Shown here in pieces: positions 1 through 9,255 of a stretch of DNA of 64,000 nt; positions within the stretch are counted from its first letter, which is position 1, and every line of letters starts with the position of its first letter. The stretch spans positions 3,286,001-3,350,000 of the forward strand of contig NZ_JAGVRK010000001.1 in assembly GCF_018283675.1 (NCBI RefSeq), given 5' to 3'. The notes beneath the pieces were generated by a model. The model was not told the DNA's origin. It did no database searches and saw only the letters and a list, made by a program, of their open reading frames with translations. This stretch comes from Metabacillus flavus. Its GTDB lineage: Bacteria > Bacillota > Bacilli > Bacillales > Bacillaceae. Both the position numbers and the translations under genes were made by a program.

Positions 1-118
1 CTACTGTAAGCATACGCTTTGCAAGCTGGCAGGTTCCGCAAAAGGGCGTATAGAGATACAAAGTAAACCGTCCCTTATTCATCATCCCGGATATCTGCTT
101 TTCATTTACTTCAATCAT
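1..118 (-). CDS. yusE: Thioredoxin-like protein, YusE type (C-terminal part outside window)
   Basis: The first 39 codons of a reverse-strand gene run off the left edge. The visible protein begins MIEVNEKQIS and carries the redox motif C-G-T-C (around residues 28-31) after a beta strand ending in T-P-F, as in the thioredoxin fold. A good ribosome site (AAGGAG) lies about 12 nt before the ATG. Its place next to yusF matches the B. subtilis yusE-yusF order. Function is inferred as a cytosolic thiol-disulfide oxidoreductase; the rest of the gene is not visible. Confidence 0.75.
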   Translation of the reverse strand, partial: MIEVNEKQISGMMNKGRFTLYLYTPFCGTCQLAKRMLTV

Positions 119-138
119 AATGAAACCAGAACTCCTTG

Positions 139-486
139 CTATAAAAATTTCGCCTGGACATCAATATTCGCACCAAGCAATACAGAGGCGATATGATGTT
201 CTGGAGCTGCAGCTACTTCCTTATACATTTTATCAATGTACAGATGCGAAGCTTCGGGGAACTCTCTGATGAACTGCTTTCGCAGCTTCTCTCCCGCTTC
301 GTCTGTATCCACTAGCACATAGACATCATTTTCAAAGTACTCATCAATAAGTTCGTCCATTCTTGTAAGACTAATCGTACCATTCGTGCAAATAATCTTG
401 ACCGGCTCATTAATGACTTCCTGAATTTTAATCTTATCTGATCTGCCTTCAACAATAATGATTTTAGGAGCCTCTGACATGACCAT
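139..486 (-). CDS. yusF: Toprim-domain protein YusF
   Basis: This is a stand-alone Toprim domain of about 115 residues. The first strand ends in the glutamate of I-I-V-E-G-R-S-D, and a later V-D-T-D-E-A-G supplies the DxD acidic pair; together these are the metal-binding residues of the fold used by topoisomerases, primases and OLD or RecR proteins. The role of the single-domain form is not established; it may act on RNA or DNA ends. GTG at 489, ATG at 486 and ATG at 480 are all in frame. The AGGTGA ribosome site fits 486 best, with 480 possible. It follows yusG and precedes yusE on the same strand. Confidence 0.8.
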   Translation of the reverse strand: MVMSEAPKIIIVEGRSDKIKIQEVINEPVKIICTNGTISLTRMDELIDEYFENDVYVLVDTDEAGEKLRKQFIREFPEASHLYIDKMYKEVAAAPEHHIASVLLGANIDVQAKFL

Positions 487-581
487 CACATCACCTGTTC
501 ATTTTGTCTTTCTAAAGTTTATTCTCTTTTCAATCCAATGTTTCCTGCAGAACCAGCCTGGAACAAGTCTTGAAAAGCAGA

Positions 582-610
582 TAAGGCAGTGGACGGCTCC
601 ACTGCCTTAT
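582..610 (-). terminator. Hairpin after yusG
   Basis: A near-perfect inverted repeat (AAGGCAGTGGA / TCCACTGCCTT, four-base loop) lies directly downstream of yusG on the reverse strand. The following T-run is weak, so it may only partly terminate, letting some transcription reach yusF. Confidence 0.5.
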
Positions 611-612
611 CA

Positions 613-861
613 TTAACACCAGCCGTTTTCGTCGTCACAATCAACATACTTTTCATCTGGTTTAACCGGCACGTCAGCCATCTGATAAAAACGGTCTTCA
701 TTGGCTTCAAATCCGTTTTTTAATTCAAATTTGCTGCCGCCTTCTACTCCATAAATCATTGTCCCGATTGGCTGGTTGTCCAAATAAAGATTCATTTGCC
801 CATCAGCAAACTTGCCCGTTACTTTATCAGTAACATCGATGCGTTGTTTTTTTAGCGTCAA
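613..861 (-). CDS. yusG: DUF2553 family protein YusG
   Basis: An 82-residue small acidic protein, beginning MTLKKQRIDVTDKVTGKF, that matches the YusG (DUF2553) family in length and in its place beside gcvH. The start is taken as the TTG at 861 because a GGGAGGG ribosome site sits six bases before it; the longer TTG-initiated frame to 894 would contain that site inside the coding region. The C terminus has a conserved-looking D-C-D-D-E-N-G-W-C with two cysteines. No function is known. Confidence 0.75.
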   Translation of the reverse strand: MTLKKQRIDVTDKVTGKFADGQMNLYLDNQPIGTMIYGVEGGSKFELKNGFEANEDRFYQMADVPVKPDEKYVDCDDENGWC

Positions 862-919
862 GTCAAGCCCTCCCTTTTCCTTAGGATGGCCCAACTTAAT
901 TTATGAAATGCTGGTTAAA

Positions 920-1303
920 TTAGTCTTCGTTGGTCATTTCTGTGTATTGTTCTGCCGTCATCAAGTTTTCAATTTCACTTGAATCAGAAGGCTCGATTAC
1001 GATCATCCATGCTTTTTCATATGGAGATTCGTTAACATATTCAGGATTATCATCCAAGTCTTCATTCACTTCTACTACCTTACCGCTGATTGGTGCATAA
1101 AGCTCAGAAACGGTTTTAACAGATTCAACAGAACCAAAGGGCTCGTCTGCTTTAATTTCCGTACCTGCTTCAGGAAGCTCAACGAAAACAATATCTCCAA
1201 GCTCTGATTGTGCAAAATGTGTAATCCCTACTCGTACTTTATCGCCTTCTACTTTTACCCACTCATGTTCTTCAGAATAACGAAGTTCGTTTGGTGTATT
1301 CAT
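920..1303 (-). CDS. gcvH: Glycine cleavage system H protein
   Basis: GcvH carries the lipoyl-lysine arm that shuttles the aminomethyl group between the P, T and L proteins of the glycine cleavage system; in Bacillus it is also the relay on which lipoyl groups are assembled. The 127-residue length is typical. The lipoyl attachment lysine lies in the G-S-V-E-S-V-K-T-V motif near residue 63. A TGGAGGG ribosome site precedes the ATG. The other glycine cleavage genes are absent here, as in B. subtilis where gcvH stands apart beside yusG. Confidence 0.95.
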   Translation of the reverse strand: MNTPNELRYSEEHEWVKVEGDKVRVGITHFAQSELGDIVFVELPEAGTEIKADEPFGSVESVKTVSELYAPISGKVVEVNEDLDDNPEYVNESPYEKAWMIVIEPSDSSEIENLMTAEQYTEMTNED

Positions 1304-1352
1304 TTTATTCCCTCCAAAGTTCTATTGTTTATGGAAAAGACAAAGTCTCTTC

Positions 1353-1706
1353 TTATGTCCACATTTGCTCAAATTCATCTTCTTTAAAACCGACAGTGAC
1401 CTTGCTTCCGTTCGCTGTAATCGGTCTTTTAATGAGCATTCCATCTGAAGATAAAACGGTTAGCATTTCGTCTTCAGACATGCTGCTCAATCGGTCTTTC
1501 AAACCCAACTCACGGTATTTCTGTCCGCTCGTATTAAAAAACTTCTTCAGCTCCAAGCCGCTCCTGGAGTAAAGATCTTTTAGTGTCTCTTTACTCGGCG
1601 GATTTTCCGCAATATGTATAGTATTTAGTTCGTGGCCATGCTCTTCCAGCCATTTCTTAGCTTTCCGGCATGTACCGCACTTAGGATACCAGTAAAAGTC
1701 CAACAT
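1353..1706 (-). CDS. yusI: ArsC/Spx-family protein YusI
   Basis: A 117-residue ArsC-like thioredoxin-fold protein with C-G-T-C near the N terminus, so it keeps both cysteines. ArsC-family members include arsenate reductases and the RNA polymerase regulator Spx; the conserved R-P-I segment near residue 93 is the family's anion-binding loop. The start at 1706 is set by AAGGAGG seven bases upstream; the longer open frame to 1763 lacks a ribosome site. Substrate is unknown. It sits between fadE and gcvH as in B. subtilis. Confidence 0.85.
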   Translation of the reverse strand: MLDFYWYPKCGTCRKAKKWLEEHGHELNTIHIAENPPSKETLKDLYSRSGLELKKFFNTSGQKYRELGLKDRLSSMSEDEMLTVLSSDGMLIKRPITANGSKVTVGFKEDEFEQMWT

Positions 1707-1806
1707 AATCCTCCTTATTGTACCATGCAGCCTGCCAAATATGTTGAAATAAACGCTCATCACAAATTAGGCGGACTAAAAAGTTATAGCCCTATTTTAC
1801 TCACCT

Positions 1807-1989
1807 TTAAGGTCTATTTGCAAGAAGGAGCATTTTTGACAGAGAAAGCTCTTTTAAACATGCCTGTTCATTTTTCTGTATGCATTTATCTTTCAAGAAT
1901 GGTTCGAGAGCCTTTCCGGCGCTTTGCGTCTGCGGAGCTCCCTTTAGCTGGCATTTCCCGCAGCCGTCCAGTTCCTCCTGCTTCTGCAT
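1807..1989 (-). CDS. Doubtful small cysteine-containing ORF
   Basis: A 60-codon reverse-strand frame beginning MQKQEELDGCGKC, with four cysteines arranged as C-x2-C and C-x7-C. It lies just after the fadE terminator. No convincing ribosome site precedes the ATG and no family is recognised. It is listed only because this 350-bp gap between yusI and fadE otherwise holds nothing but the terminator. Confidence 0.2.
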   Translation of the reverse strand: MQKQEELDGCGKCQLKGAPQTQSAGKALEPFLKDKCIQKNEQACLKELSLSKMLLLANRP

Positions 1990-2009
1990 TCAGATTCATC
2001 AGAGCCTGA

Positions 2010-2043
2010 AAAAAAGCATGCAAGCCGGCCCGGCTGCATGCTC
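2010..2043 (-). terminator. Terminator of the fadN-fadA-fadE operon
   Basis: Read on the reverse strand, GCATGCA-GCCGGGCCGGC-TTGCATGC forms a long GC-rich hairpin followed at once by seven Ts, a classical intrinsic terminator 19 bases after the fadE stop. Confidence 0.9.
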
Positions 2044-2061
2044 TTCTCACTTAATGAACAA

Positions 2062-3846
2062 TTAGTTTACATAGCGGTTTGCATCAATAATCGCAGCCGC
2101 GATTTCACGTTTCTTCGCAATAACGTTAATCGGAGTATGACGAGTGAATTTGCGCAAGGCAGAGACCATCATGCGGAGTGAATCACCCGTTTCAATAGCC
2201 ACCAGGGATTCTTTAGCATGTGCTTCGATTTCGTTAAATGCCTCTTGGCAATATACTTGAGTATAAAGAAGCTTTTGGCTGTTTTTTGTTTCTCCAGAAG
2301 AAGCGATTGCTTTCTCTGTACGGAGGATTGCAGACTCCATTGCATAAATATTGCTTACAATATCAGCAATATTCACAAGAATCTCCTGCTCTTTTTGCAG
2401 TTCCTGCCCGTACTTCTGTGCAGCCAAACCAGCAATCATAATACCAATTTTTTTCGCATTTTTAAGCAAATGCTTCTCTTGCTCAAGCGTGCCTTCGCCC
2501 ACTTCTTCCGGCATGAGCATCATTAACTCTTCTTGAAGAGCCTTCGCTTTCTGAAGCAGAGGAAGCTCACCTTTCATGGCTTTGCGCAGGAATGTTCCAG
2601 GCACAAGGAGGCGGTTAATTTCGTTTGTTCCTTCAAAAATCCGGTTAATACGGGAATCACGGTACGCTCTTTCCACTTCATACTCTTGCATGAACCCGTA
2701 TCCGCCGTGAATTTGCACACCTTCATCTGCTACATAATCAAGTGTTTCAGATCCTAGAACCTTTCCTAGTGAGCACTCAATGGCATATTCAGCAATCGAG
2801 GCAGCGACGGCACGGCCATCCTTTGTCTCTTCTTCAGAAAGCAAGCCCATTCTTTCCTCAAAAAGGCCTACTGTACGGTATACAGAGCTTTCCATAGCAT
2901 ATGTTTTGGAAGCCATGTTCGCAAGCTTCTCTTGAATGAGCGAGAATTTTGAAATGGGTGTCTTAAACTGCTGGCGCTGGTTCGCATACTGTACGGAAAC
3001 GTCGATGACCCGTTTGGAACCTCCAATTGTACCAACAGCAAGCTTGTAGCGGCCAATATTTAGAATGTTAAAGGCGATTACGTGGCCCTTTCCAAGTTCT
3101 CCAAGAAGGTTTTCCTTAGGCACCATGGCATCTTCAAGAATCAGTGTACGTGTAGAAGAACCTTTGATCCCCATTTTCTTCTCTTCAGGTCCAGTTGAAA
3201 CTCCCGGAAATTCTTTTTCAACGATAAACGCCGAGAAGTGTTCGCCGTCAACTTTTGCATACACAACAAACACATCAGCAAAAGCGGAATTCGTAATCCA
3301 TTGTTTCTCACCGTTCAATACATAATGAGTACCTTCTGCATTTAGCCTTGCAGTTGTTCTTGCTCCAAGTGCATCTGAACCTGAACCAGGCTCTGTCAAA
3401 GCATATGCAGCAAGTCTCTCACCAACTGCTAAATCGGGAAGATACTGCTTTTTCTGTTCTTCATTACCGAAAAGAACGATTGGCAGAGATCCGATTCCTA
3501 CGTGAGCTCCGAAAGAAAGCGAGAAGCTTCCTGCACGGGAGAATTTCTCAGTAATAAGGGCTGAGCTGATCTTATCCAGACCAAGTCCGCCGTATTCTTC
3601 AGGAACGTCTGCACCAAGAAGTCCAAGCTCTCCCGCTTGCTTTAAAAGCTTAACGGATTTGTCGAATTCATGTTTTTCGATGGCTTCAAGCTGCGGAAGA
3701 ACATCATTTACGACAAAGTCTTCCGTCGTTTTAGCAATCATTTTATGTTCTTCTGTAAAATCCTCGGGTGTAAATACGCGGTCAAAGGATGCATCCTCAA
3801 TTAAAAAGCTTCCGCCTTTTGTTACAGTTTCTAATGATTTAGCCAT
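2062..3846 (-). CDS. fadE: Acyl-CoA dehydrogenase FadE
   Basis: A 594-residue FAD-dependent acyl-CoA dehydrogenase catalysing the first oxidation step of fatty acid beta-oxidation. N-terminal, middle (A-L-T-E-P-G-S-G-S-D) and C-terminal domains are all present; G-G-Y-G-F-M-Q-E-Y-E-V-E-R-A-Y-R-D is the family signature. A C-terminal extension of about 170 residues makes it longer than typical 380-residue enzymes, as is usual for the B. subtilis FadE (YusJ) class. It is the last gene of fadN-fadA-fadE, 27 bases after fadA with its own CGGAGGG site. Confidence 0.95.
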   Translation of the reverse strand: MAKSLETVTKGGSFLIEDASFDRVFTPEDFTEEHKMIAKTTEDFVVNDVLPQLEAIEKHEFDKSVKLLKQAGELGLLGADVPEEYGGLGLDKISSALITEKFSRAGSFSLSFGAHVGIGSLPIVLFGNEEQKKQYLPDLAVGERLAAYALTEPGSGSDALGARTTARLNAEGTHYVLNGEKQWITNSAFADVFVVYAKVDGEHFSAFIVEKEFPGVSTGPEEKKMGIKGSSTRTLILEDAMVPKENLLGELGKGHVIAFNILNIGRYKLAVGTIGGSKRVIDVSVQYANQRQQFKTPISKFSLIQEKLANMASKTYAMESSVYRTVGLFEERMGLLSEEETKDGRAVAASIAEYAIECSLGKVLGSETLDYVADEGVQIHGGYGFMQEYEVERAYRDSRINRIFEGTNEINRLLVPGTFLRKAMKGELPLLQKAKALQEELMMLMPEEVGEGTLEQEKHLLKNAKKIGIMIAGLAAQKYGQELQKEQEILVNIADIVSNIYAMESAILRTEKAIASSGETKNSQKLLYTQVYCQEAFNEIEAHAKESLVAIETGDSLRMMVSALRKFTRHTPINVIAKKREIAAAIIDANRYVN

Positions 3847-3873
3847 TTTAAACCCTCCGTTTTTTTTATTCTA

Positions 3874-5049
3874 TTAAACTAGTTCAAATACTCCTGCAGC
3901 ACCCATACCGCCGCCGATGCACATTGTTACGACCCCAAACTGCTCATTTCTGCGTTTCATTTCGTGAATAAGCGATAGCGTAAGCTTTGCTCCCGTACAT
4001 CCAAGCGGATGACCAATTGCAATTGCTCCACCATTCACATTGACTTTTTCTTCATCTAGTCCAAGCTCGCGGATAACCTGAAGTGACTGGGAAGCAAAGG
4101 CTTCATTTAATTCAAATAATCCCACATCTCCAACAGTCAAACCGGCAAGCTTCAGTGCTTTCGGAATAGCTGCAACCGGACCGATTCCCATTACTTCCGG
4201 AGGTACACCCGCAACAGCAAAGGATCTGAATTTCACCATAGGCGCTAAACCAAGCGCCTCCGCCTTTTCACGATCCATGACCATAACAGCAGCAGCACCA
4301 TCACTCGTTTGAGAGGAATTCCCCGCGGTTACGGAACCTTTTACATTAAATACAGGACGGAGTTTAGCAAGGACATCCTGTGTTGTACCAGCGCGTACTC
4401 CTTCATCTCTGGAAAATAAAATGGACTTTTCTTTCAGCTTGTTGTCAGCTCCGACAGAACGAAGCGTAACCTCGACCGGTACAATTTCATCATCAAATCT
4501 CCCTGCTTCTATAGCAGCTGCAGCTCTCTGATGGCTTCTTACTGCAAATGCATCCTGATCCTCACGGCTGACTCCGTATTTCTGGGCCACTTGTTCGGCT
4601 GTATGTCCCATTCCCATGTAATATTCAGGCGCTTCTTCTGCAAGCCTTGCATTTGGACGAAGTGTATGTCCCATCATTGGCACGAGGCTCATAGATTCCG
4701 CTCCGCCTGCTATAATCGTATCGGAATGTCCAAGCATAATTTTTTCTGCAGCATAGGCAATCGTCTGAAGACCGGAAGAACAGTAACGATTGATCGTAAC
4801 CGCAGGAACAGTATGCGGCAAACCTGCCAATGCTCCAATATTTCTTGCCATATTCAATCCCTGTTCAGCTTCTGGCATTGCACAGCCGATGATCAGATCA
4901 TCAATATTGCCTTCATAATTACCCGCACGCTTCAACGTTTCTTTTACAGCAAGTGCTCCCAAATCATCAGGGCGAACGGTTGCCAAAGTTCCTTTTTTCG
5001 CTCTTCCTATAGGTGTTCTTGCACCTGCAACAATGACCGCTTCTCTCAT
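3874..5049 (-). CDS. fadA: Acetyl-CoA C-acyltransferase (thiolase) FadA
   Basis: A 391-residue thiolase performing the final thiolytic step of beta-oxidation. The acyl-accepting cysteine is in N-R-Y-C-S-S-G-L-Q near residue 90; the active-site histidine is in [11 protein letters not shown] and the second cysteine in C-I-G-G-G-M-G. The start at 5049 (MREAVIVAG) is preceded by AAGGAGGGG; a longer frame to 5091 would overlap fadN and lacks a site. It lies 13 bases after fadN and acts with FadN as the trifunctional-type complex of Bacillus. Confidence 0.95.
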   Translation of the reverse strand: MREAVIVAGARTPIGRAKKGTLATVRPDDLGALAVKETLKRAGNYEGNIDDLIIGCAMPEAEQGLNMARNIGALAGLPHTVPAVTINRYCSSGLQTIAYAAEKIMLGHSDTIIAGGAESMSLVPMMGHTLRPNARLAEEAPEYYMGMGHTAEQVAQKYGVSREDQDAFAVRSHQRAAAAIEAGRFDDEIVPVEVTLRSVGADNKLKEKSILFSRDEGVRAGTTQDVLAKLRPVFNVKGSVTAGNSSQTSDGAAAVMVMDREKAEALGLAPMVKFRSFAVAGVPPEVMGIGPVAAIPKALKLAGLTVGDVGLFELNEAFASQSLQVIRELGLDEEKVNVNGGAIAIGHPLGCTGAKLTLSLIHEMKRRNEQFGVVTMCIGGGMGAAGVFELV

Positions 5050-5062
5050 CTGGTACCCCTCC

Positions 5063-7444
5063 TTAGTTACGTAACGGTTTTCCTTTAACAAGCATGTGCT
5101 GCATTCGCTGCTGTGATTTACCCTCTGAGACGAGACTCAAGAATGCTTCTCTTTCAAGATCAAGCAAATATTGTTCATCGACTTTTGTGCCAAATGGAAC
5201 TTTTCCGCCGGCAATTACAAAAGCGAGTTTCTTGGCGATTTTTAAATCATGCTCCGAGATGAAGCCGGACAGCTGCATCGTTTGAGCTGCAAGAAGCAGA
5301 GTAGCATAGCCTGTTTCCCCTACAACCGGAATCTTTTCTTTCACAGGAGGACGGTAGCCGTTCTCATGAAGCTGAAGCACGACCCGCTTCGCATCATACA
5401 GCAGGTGGTCAGCGTTAATGCTGATTCCATCCAGGGCATCCAGGAATTGAGAATCTCTTGCTTCAGCTGCAGAAGTGGAAACCTTCGCCATCGCGACTGA
5501 TTCAAAAACCTTGTTTGCTACATTTTGAAGGTCGAAGTCCAAACCTTTAGGAATGCTGTTTAAATGTTTGATATAAAGCTCCTTATTGCCTCCGCCGCCA
5601 GGAATCAGTCCGACACCTGCTTCTACAAGTCCCATGTACGTTTCGCTGGATGCCTGGATTCTCGCAGCAGGCAGGCAGATTTCCGCTCCGCCGCCGAGCG
5701 TCATGCCAAATGGCGCAGCCACAACCGGCTTTGGACTGTATTTAATTTTTTGCATCGCTTGCTGGAAGTGGCGGATGACCATGTCAATTTCATAGAAGTT
5801 ATCATCCTGAGCTTCCATCAAAATCATCGCCAGGTTGGCGCCGACACAGAAGTTTTTCCCCTGGTTTCCTATTACGAGCCCTTTAAAGTTAAGTGCTACA
5901 TCATCAATGGCGTAATTAATCATCTGGATAATATCCATGCCGATTGCATTGCTTTGTGAATGGAACTCAAGAAGAGCTACTCCATCTCCAAGATCAATCA
6001 GGCTTGCGCCGCTGTTTTTCTTAATAACACCTTTTGTTTCTTTTAAAGACTTAAGATTGATGGCTTTCTCGCTTGTTTGCAGACGGCGGTACTCCCCATT
6101 GCTGTAAAAGAATCGAACTCCATTTTCTTCTATATAGAAGGATGTATGGCCTTTATCCAGCATTTGAGAAACCCAGACAGGAATGTCGTATCCCTCTTCT
6201 TTCAGTCTTTCAGCTGATTTTTCAAGGCCAATCGCATCCCAAAGCTCAAACGGTCCTTTGTCCCAGCCGAATCCCCATTTCATTGCCTGATCAATAGATA
6301 CAATGTCATCGGCAATTTCACCAAGAAGTTTTGCAGAATAGAGAAGTGTTGGAGCTGTTATTCCCCAAAGCAGCTCTCCAGCGCGGTCATTTGCATAGAT
6401 AAGCGCTTTCAATTTAGATGAGCCTTTTGCCTGTTTTGCCATTTCTATGGATGGAGCGCTTAATTTCTGTCTGCTTCGATATTCCATTGCGGACGGATCA
6501 AGTTCAAGAATTTCCTTGCCGTCTTTCTTGAAAAATCCCTGTCCTGCCTTCGCGCCAAGCCATCCGTTTTCAAGCATCTGTTTCATAAATGAAGGAACGT
6601 TAAAGACTTCTTTTTCCTGTTCTTCAACATTTTCATATACGTTGTTGGCCACGTGGACAAATGTATCCAAACCAACAACATCCAGTGTACGAAATGTTGC
6701 ACTTTTCGGCCGTCCGATTAATGGGCCGGTAACTGAGTCGACTTCTCCTACGCTGTAGCCCTTCTCGAGCATCTCTCTTAAGGTTACAAGAAGACCATAT
6801 GTTCCAATCCGATTTCCAATAAAGTTAGGAGTGTCCTTGGCAGTAACGACTCCCTTGCCAAGCACGTCTTCACCGAATGTTTTCATAAAGTGAAGAACCT
6901 TTTCATCTGTATCTTTCGTCGGAATAATCTCCAATAGTTTTAAATAGCGCGGCGGATTAAAAAAGTGAGTTCCTAGGAAATGCTTTCTGAATTCCTCTGA
7001 ACACTCGGATACCATGGCTTCAACAGAGATACCGGATGTATTGGAACTTACAATGCTCCCCTTCTTCCGGTACTTTTCAACTTGCGCAAACACCTTTTTC
7101 TTTACATCCAGATTTTCTACTACGACCTCTATAATCCAATCAGCCCCGGATAAACGCTCCATATCATCTTCAAAATTCCCTGCTTCAATGAGAGCAAGAT
7201 TCTTTTTGGATGTTAGCGGAGCCGGTTTTTGTTTTAGCAGTTTTTGAATGGAAGTTGATGATAACCGATTTCTTACGGCCGGATCTTCCAGGGTCAGCCC
7301 TTTTTTCTGCTCATCCCCTGTGAGCTCTTTAGGCACGATATCCAATAGCAAAACAGGGATCCCGATGTTTGCTAAATGTGCCGCAATTCCCGAACCCATA
7401 ACGCCGGATCCTAGCACCGCAGCTTTATTAATTTGCTGGACCAT
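5063..7444 (-). CDS. fadN: 3-hydroxyacyl-CoA dehydrogenase / enoyl-CoA hydratase FadN
   Basis: A 793-residue bifunctional beta-oxidation enzyme. The N terminus has an NAD-binding Rossmann motif ([10 protein letters not shown]) followed by 3HCDH domains (H-F-F-N-P-P-R near residue 150). The C-terminal region is an enoyl-CoA hydratase/isomerase fold with G-M-T-L-G-G-G-A-E. This order, dehydrogenase first, is that of FadN (YusL) and the reverse of E. coli FadB. The start at 7444 is set by AAGGGGGA upstream; a long frame back to 7651 has no ribosome site and runs through the operator. First gene of the operon. Confidence 0.95.
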   Translation of the reverse strand: MVQQINKAAVLGSGVMGSGIAAHLANIGIPVLLLDIVPKELTGDEQKKGLTLEDPAVRNRLSSTSIQKLLKQKPAPLTSKKNLALIEAGNFEDDMERLSGADWIIEVVVENLDVKKKVFAQVEKYRKKGSIVSSNTSGISVEAMVSECSEEFRKHFLGTHFFNPPRYLKLLEIIPTKDTDEKVLHFMKTFGEDVLGKGVVTAKDTPNFIGNRIGTYGLLVTLREMLEKGYSVGEVDSVTGPLIGRPKSATFRTLDVVGLDTFVHVANNVYENVEEQEKEVFNVPSFMKQMLENGWLGAKAGQGFFKKDGKEILELDPSAMEYRSRQKLSAPSIEMAKQAKGSSKLKALIYANDRAGELLWGITAPTLLYSAKLLGEIADDIVSIDQAMKWGFGWDKGPFELWDAIGLEKSAERLKEEGYDIPVWVSQMLDKGHTSFYIEENGVRFFYSNGEYRRLQTSEKAINLKSLKETKGVIKKNSGASLIDLGDGVALLEFHSQSNAIGMDIIQMINYAIDDVALNFKGLVIGNQGKNFCVGANLAMILMEAQDDNFYEIDMVIRHFQQAMQKIKYSPKPVVAAPFGMTLGGGAEICLPAARIQASSETYMGLVEAGVGLIPGGGGNKELYIKHLNSIPKGLDFDLQNVANKVFESVAMAKVSTSAAEARDSQFLDALDGISINADHLLYDAKRVVLQLHENGYRPPVKEKIPVVGETGYATLLLAAQTMQLSGFISEHDLKIAKKLAFVIAGGKVPFGTKVDEQYLLDLEREAFLSLVSEGKSQQRMQHMLVKGKPLRN

Positions 7445-7460
7445 AAGTTTTCCCCCTTGT

Positions 7461-7480
7461 TTGAATGAATGCTCATTCAT
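7461..7480. promoter_or_regulatory. FadR (YsiA)-type operator upstream of fadN
   Basis: The 20-bp site TTGAATGA-ATGC-TCATTCAT has two 7-8 base inverted arms separated by four bases. It matches the B. subtilis FadR consensus ATGAATGA-N4-TCATTCAT except for the first base. It lies 17 bases before the fadN start, between the promoter region and the ribosome site, where a bound TetR-family repressor would block fadNAE until long-chain acyl-CoA releases it. Confidence 0.9.
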
Positions 7481-7623
7481 TTTTTGCTCAAAAAAAATGT
7501 CTTCCCATTTCCTTCTCATTACTAATATAAAAGATTTTGAAAATTTCTTCAATACATTTGATGGAATTAATATGATTTTTCTTTTAATTGAGAGGAACGC
7601 TACAACAGTGGAGGTGAAGAAAG

Positions 7624-7773
7624 ATGGCAAAATTGAAAAAAAATCCATCAAAAGCAGGCGTCAGTGCTGCGAGTGTTAAAGGAAACGCAGGTCCTGTCAA
7701 CGAGCAGGATGGCGGAGGCAAACGTACAAGCACCAATCAGCAATACAAGAAGCATAATATGGACGAATCATAA
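7624..7773 (+). CDS. yuzL: YuzL family protein
   Basis: A 49-residue, lysine- and glutamine-rich, low-hydrophobicity protein starting MAKLKKNPSKAGVSAASV. The P-S-K-A-G-V-S-A-A-S-V core and the position between fadN and the proline dehydrogenase gene match the YuzL-like family of Bacillus. GGAGGTGA lies ahead of the ATG. Composition resembles small spore or DNA-binding peptides, but function is unknown. It is transcribed divergently from fadN. Confidence 0.8.
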   Translation: MAKLKKNPSKAGVSAASVKGNAGPVNEQDGGGKRTSTNQQYKKHNMDES

Positions 7774-7778
7774 TAATT

Positions 7779-7812
7779 GGATCCTCCTGCTTATTGGCAC
7801 GAGGATCCTCTT
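7779..7812. terminator. Convergent hairpin between yuzL and fadM
   Basis: Inverted arms GGATCCTC / GAGGATCC with a 14-base loop lie between the convergent yuzL and fadM genes. T-runs on either side are short, so termination strength is uncertain. Confidence 0.5.
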
Positions 7813-7815
7813 TGC

Positions 7816-8733
7816 TTATTTCTTCATGACTCCCTTAAGGACGAACGCTACATTCGCAGGCCGCTCAGCAAGTCTTCTCATGAAGTAGCCATACCAGTCG
7901 TTTCCATAAGGTACATATACACGCATTTTATATCCTTCATTTACAAGCTCCAGCTGCCTCTCCGGACGGATGCCGAAAAGCATCTGAAATTCGAATTGGT
8001 CAAGCGGAATATTATGCTCCTCTACAAGCTGCTTTGTATATTCAATAATGGCGTCATCATGAGTGGCAACAGCTGTATAGTTTCCATTCAGCAGATGCAT
8101 CTTGATGATCTTTTTGAAATTTTCATCTACATCTTTTTTCTCAGGGAAGGCTACTTGAGGGGATTCTTTGTAAGCGCCCTTAACTAATCTTAAATTCGGA
8201 CTGTATTTGTTCAAATCCTCGATGTCTTCTTCAGTCCGGTATAAGTATGCCTGAATAACAGTTCCGATATTGTCATACTCTTCTCTGAGTTTCTTGAAAA
8301 TCTCTATGGTTTTGCCGCACCGGCTGTAATCCTCCATATCGATCGTAACGAAAACATCATTTTTCTTCGCTGCTTCAAGAATTCTGCGCATATTGTTCAT
8401 CACCAGCGCATCAGAAATATCGAGACCCATGGAAGTCATTTTTAAAGAGAGCTGAGACTGGAGCCTTTCTCTGCCGATTGCTTCTATTGCCTTAATGGAA
8501 TTGTCCGCCATCTCATTCGCTTCGGCCGCATTATCTACAAATTCCCCAAGATAGTCAATGGTGACATCAAGACCCTTATTGTTAAGCTGCCGAATGGCTT
8601 CTGAAGCCAGTTCAATTGTTTCGCCAGCAACAAATCGGGCAGCACCGAATTTAAGTCCATACCTTTTGGCGACTTTTGTAAGCCCTCTATTTTTGGACAA
8701 AAACAAGAAAAAATTGCGCATTACTGTTTCCAT
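7816..8733 (-). CDS. fadM: Proline dehydrogenase
   Basis: A 305-residue single-domain proline dehydrogenase (FAD enzyme converting proline to pyrroline-5-carboxylate). The TIM-barrel signatures are visible: D-Y-L-G-E near residue 70, V-K-G-A-Y-K-E near residue 200, and the C-terminal Y-V-P-Y-G-x-D-W-Y-G-Y-F-M-R-R-L that contacts proline and flavin. The start at 8733 is chosen because AGGAGG is seven bases upstream; two earlier in-frame starts are too close to or before it. In B. subtilis the homologue (yusM/fadM) also sits beside the fad operon. Confidence 0.93.
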   Translation of the reverse strand: METVMRNFFLFLSKNRGLTKVAKRYGLKFGAARFVAGETIELASEAIRQLNNKGLDVTIDYLGEFVDNAAEANEMADNSIKAIEAIGRERLQSQLSLKMTSMGLDISDALVMNNMRRILEAAKKNDVFVTIDMEDYSRCGKTIEIFKKLREEYDNIGTVIQAYLYRTEEDIEDLNKYSPNLRLVKGAYKESPQVAFPEKKDVDENFKKIIKMHLLNGNYTAVATHDDAIIEYTKQLVEEHNIPLDQFEFQMLFGIRPERQLELVNEGYKMRVYVPYGNDWYGYFMRRLAERPANVAFVLKGVMKK

Positions 8734-8932
8734 ATTCATTCCTCCTGTAACCGCATACATTATATCTGAAAACTAAATTTCGGAATATCTCCTAACAATA
8801 TCCTCTATATATAAAGAGCCTTCAATTATAAATATTTTATCATCTTTCTGACTATTTGAATATCATTTTTTATCCAAAGGTGTCGTTTCATGTCAAATGA
8901 ATAGAAACATTCATACTGGAGGAAGGATAGGA

Positions 8933-8962
8933 ATGATACGTTTTAATTTAAGGAGGAATTAA
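8933..8962 (+). other. Possible 9-codon upstream ORF before yusN
   Basis: A strong ribosome site (TGGAGGAAGGA) precedes ATG-ATA-CGT-TTT-AAT-TTA-AGG-AGG-AAT-TAA. The last codons of this mini-ORF are themselves the yusN ribosome site, and its stop ends one base before the yusN ATG. Ribosomes finishing it would sit on the yusN start, suggesting translational coupling. Whether it is translated is not known. Confidence 0.35.
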
Positions 8963-8963
8963 C

Positions 8964-9230
8964 ATGCAGCAGCAGCCAATGCAAAATCAATCTAACGTAA
9001 TGCCGCAGCCGCCAAATATCATTTCAACGAAAGACCATCTTTATCTTCAAGATATGCTCTCATGGAACCTTTTGGCCATGAAAAAAGCTCACTTTTTTGC
9101 AGAGCAATGCCAAAACCAGGAACTGAAAATGGAATTGGAAAAAGCGGGGCAAATGCACAACCGTCACTACCAAACAGTACTAAGCCATCTTCAGCCCCAG
9201 CAGGCCCAATCACAGCAGCCGCTTCAATAA
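8964..9230 (+). CDS. yusN: Spore coat protein, YusN-like
   Basis: An 88-residue glutamine- and methionine-rich protein beginning MQQQPMQNQSNVMPQPP and containing I-S-T-K-D-H-L-Y-L-Q-D-M-L-S-W-N-L. That segment is typical of the CotF-related YusN proteins, predicted helical and ferritin-like. It is likely a spore coat component made in the mother cell, and forms a pair with the downstream Coat_F gene 25 bases away. Confidence 0.8.
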   Translation: MQQQPMQNQSNVMPQPPNIISTKDHLYLQDMLSWNLLAMKKAHFFAEQCQNQELKMELEKAGQMHNRHYQTVLSHLQPQQAQSQQPLQ

Positions 9231-9255
9231 ATTATATCGAAAGGAGATTCACACT

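Noticed and set aside
519-710. 63-codon reverse frame between yusF and yusG
   Set aside because: Overlaps yusG out of frame and spans its terminator; no ribosome site.
4531-5088. 185-codon forward frame opposite fadA
   Set aside because: Antisense shadow of a well-supported thiolase; no ribosome site and improbable composition.
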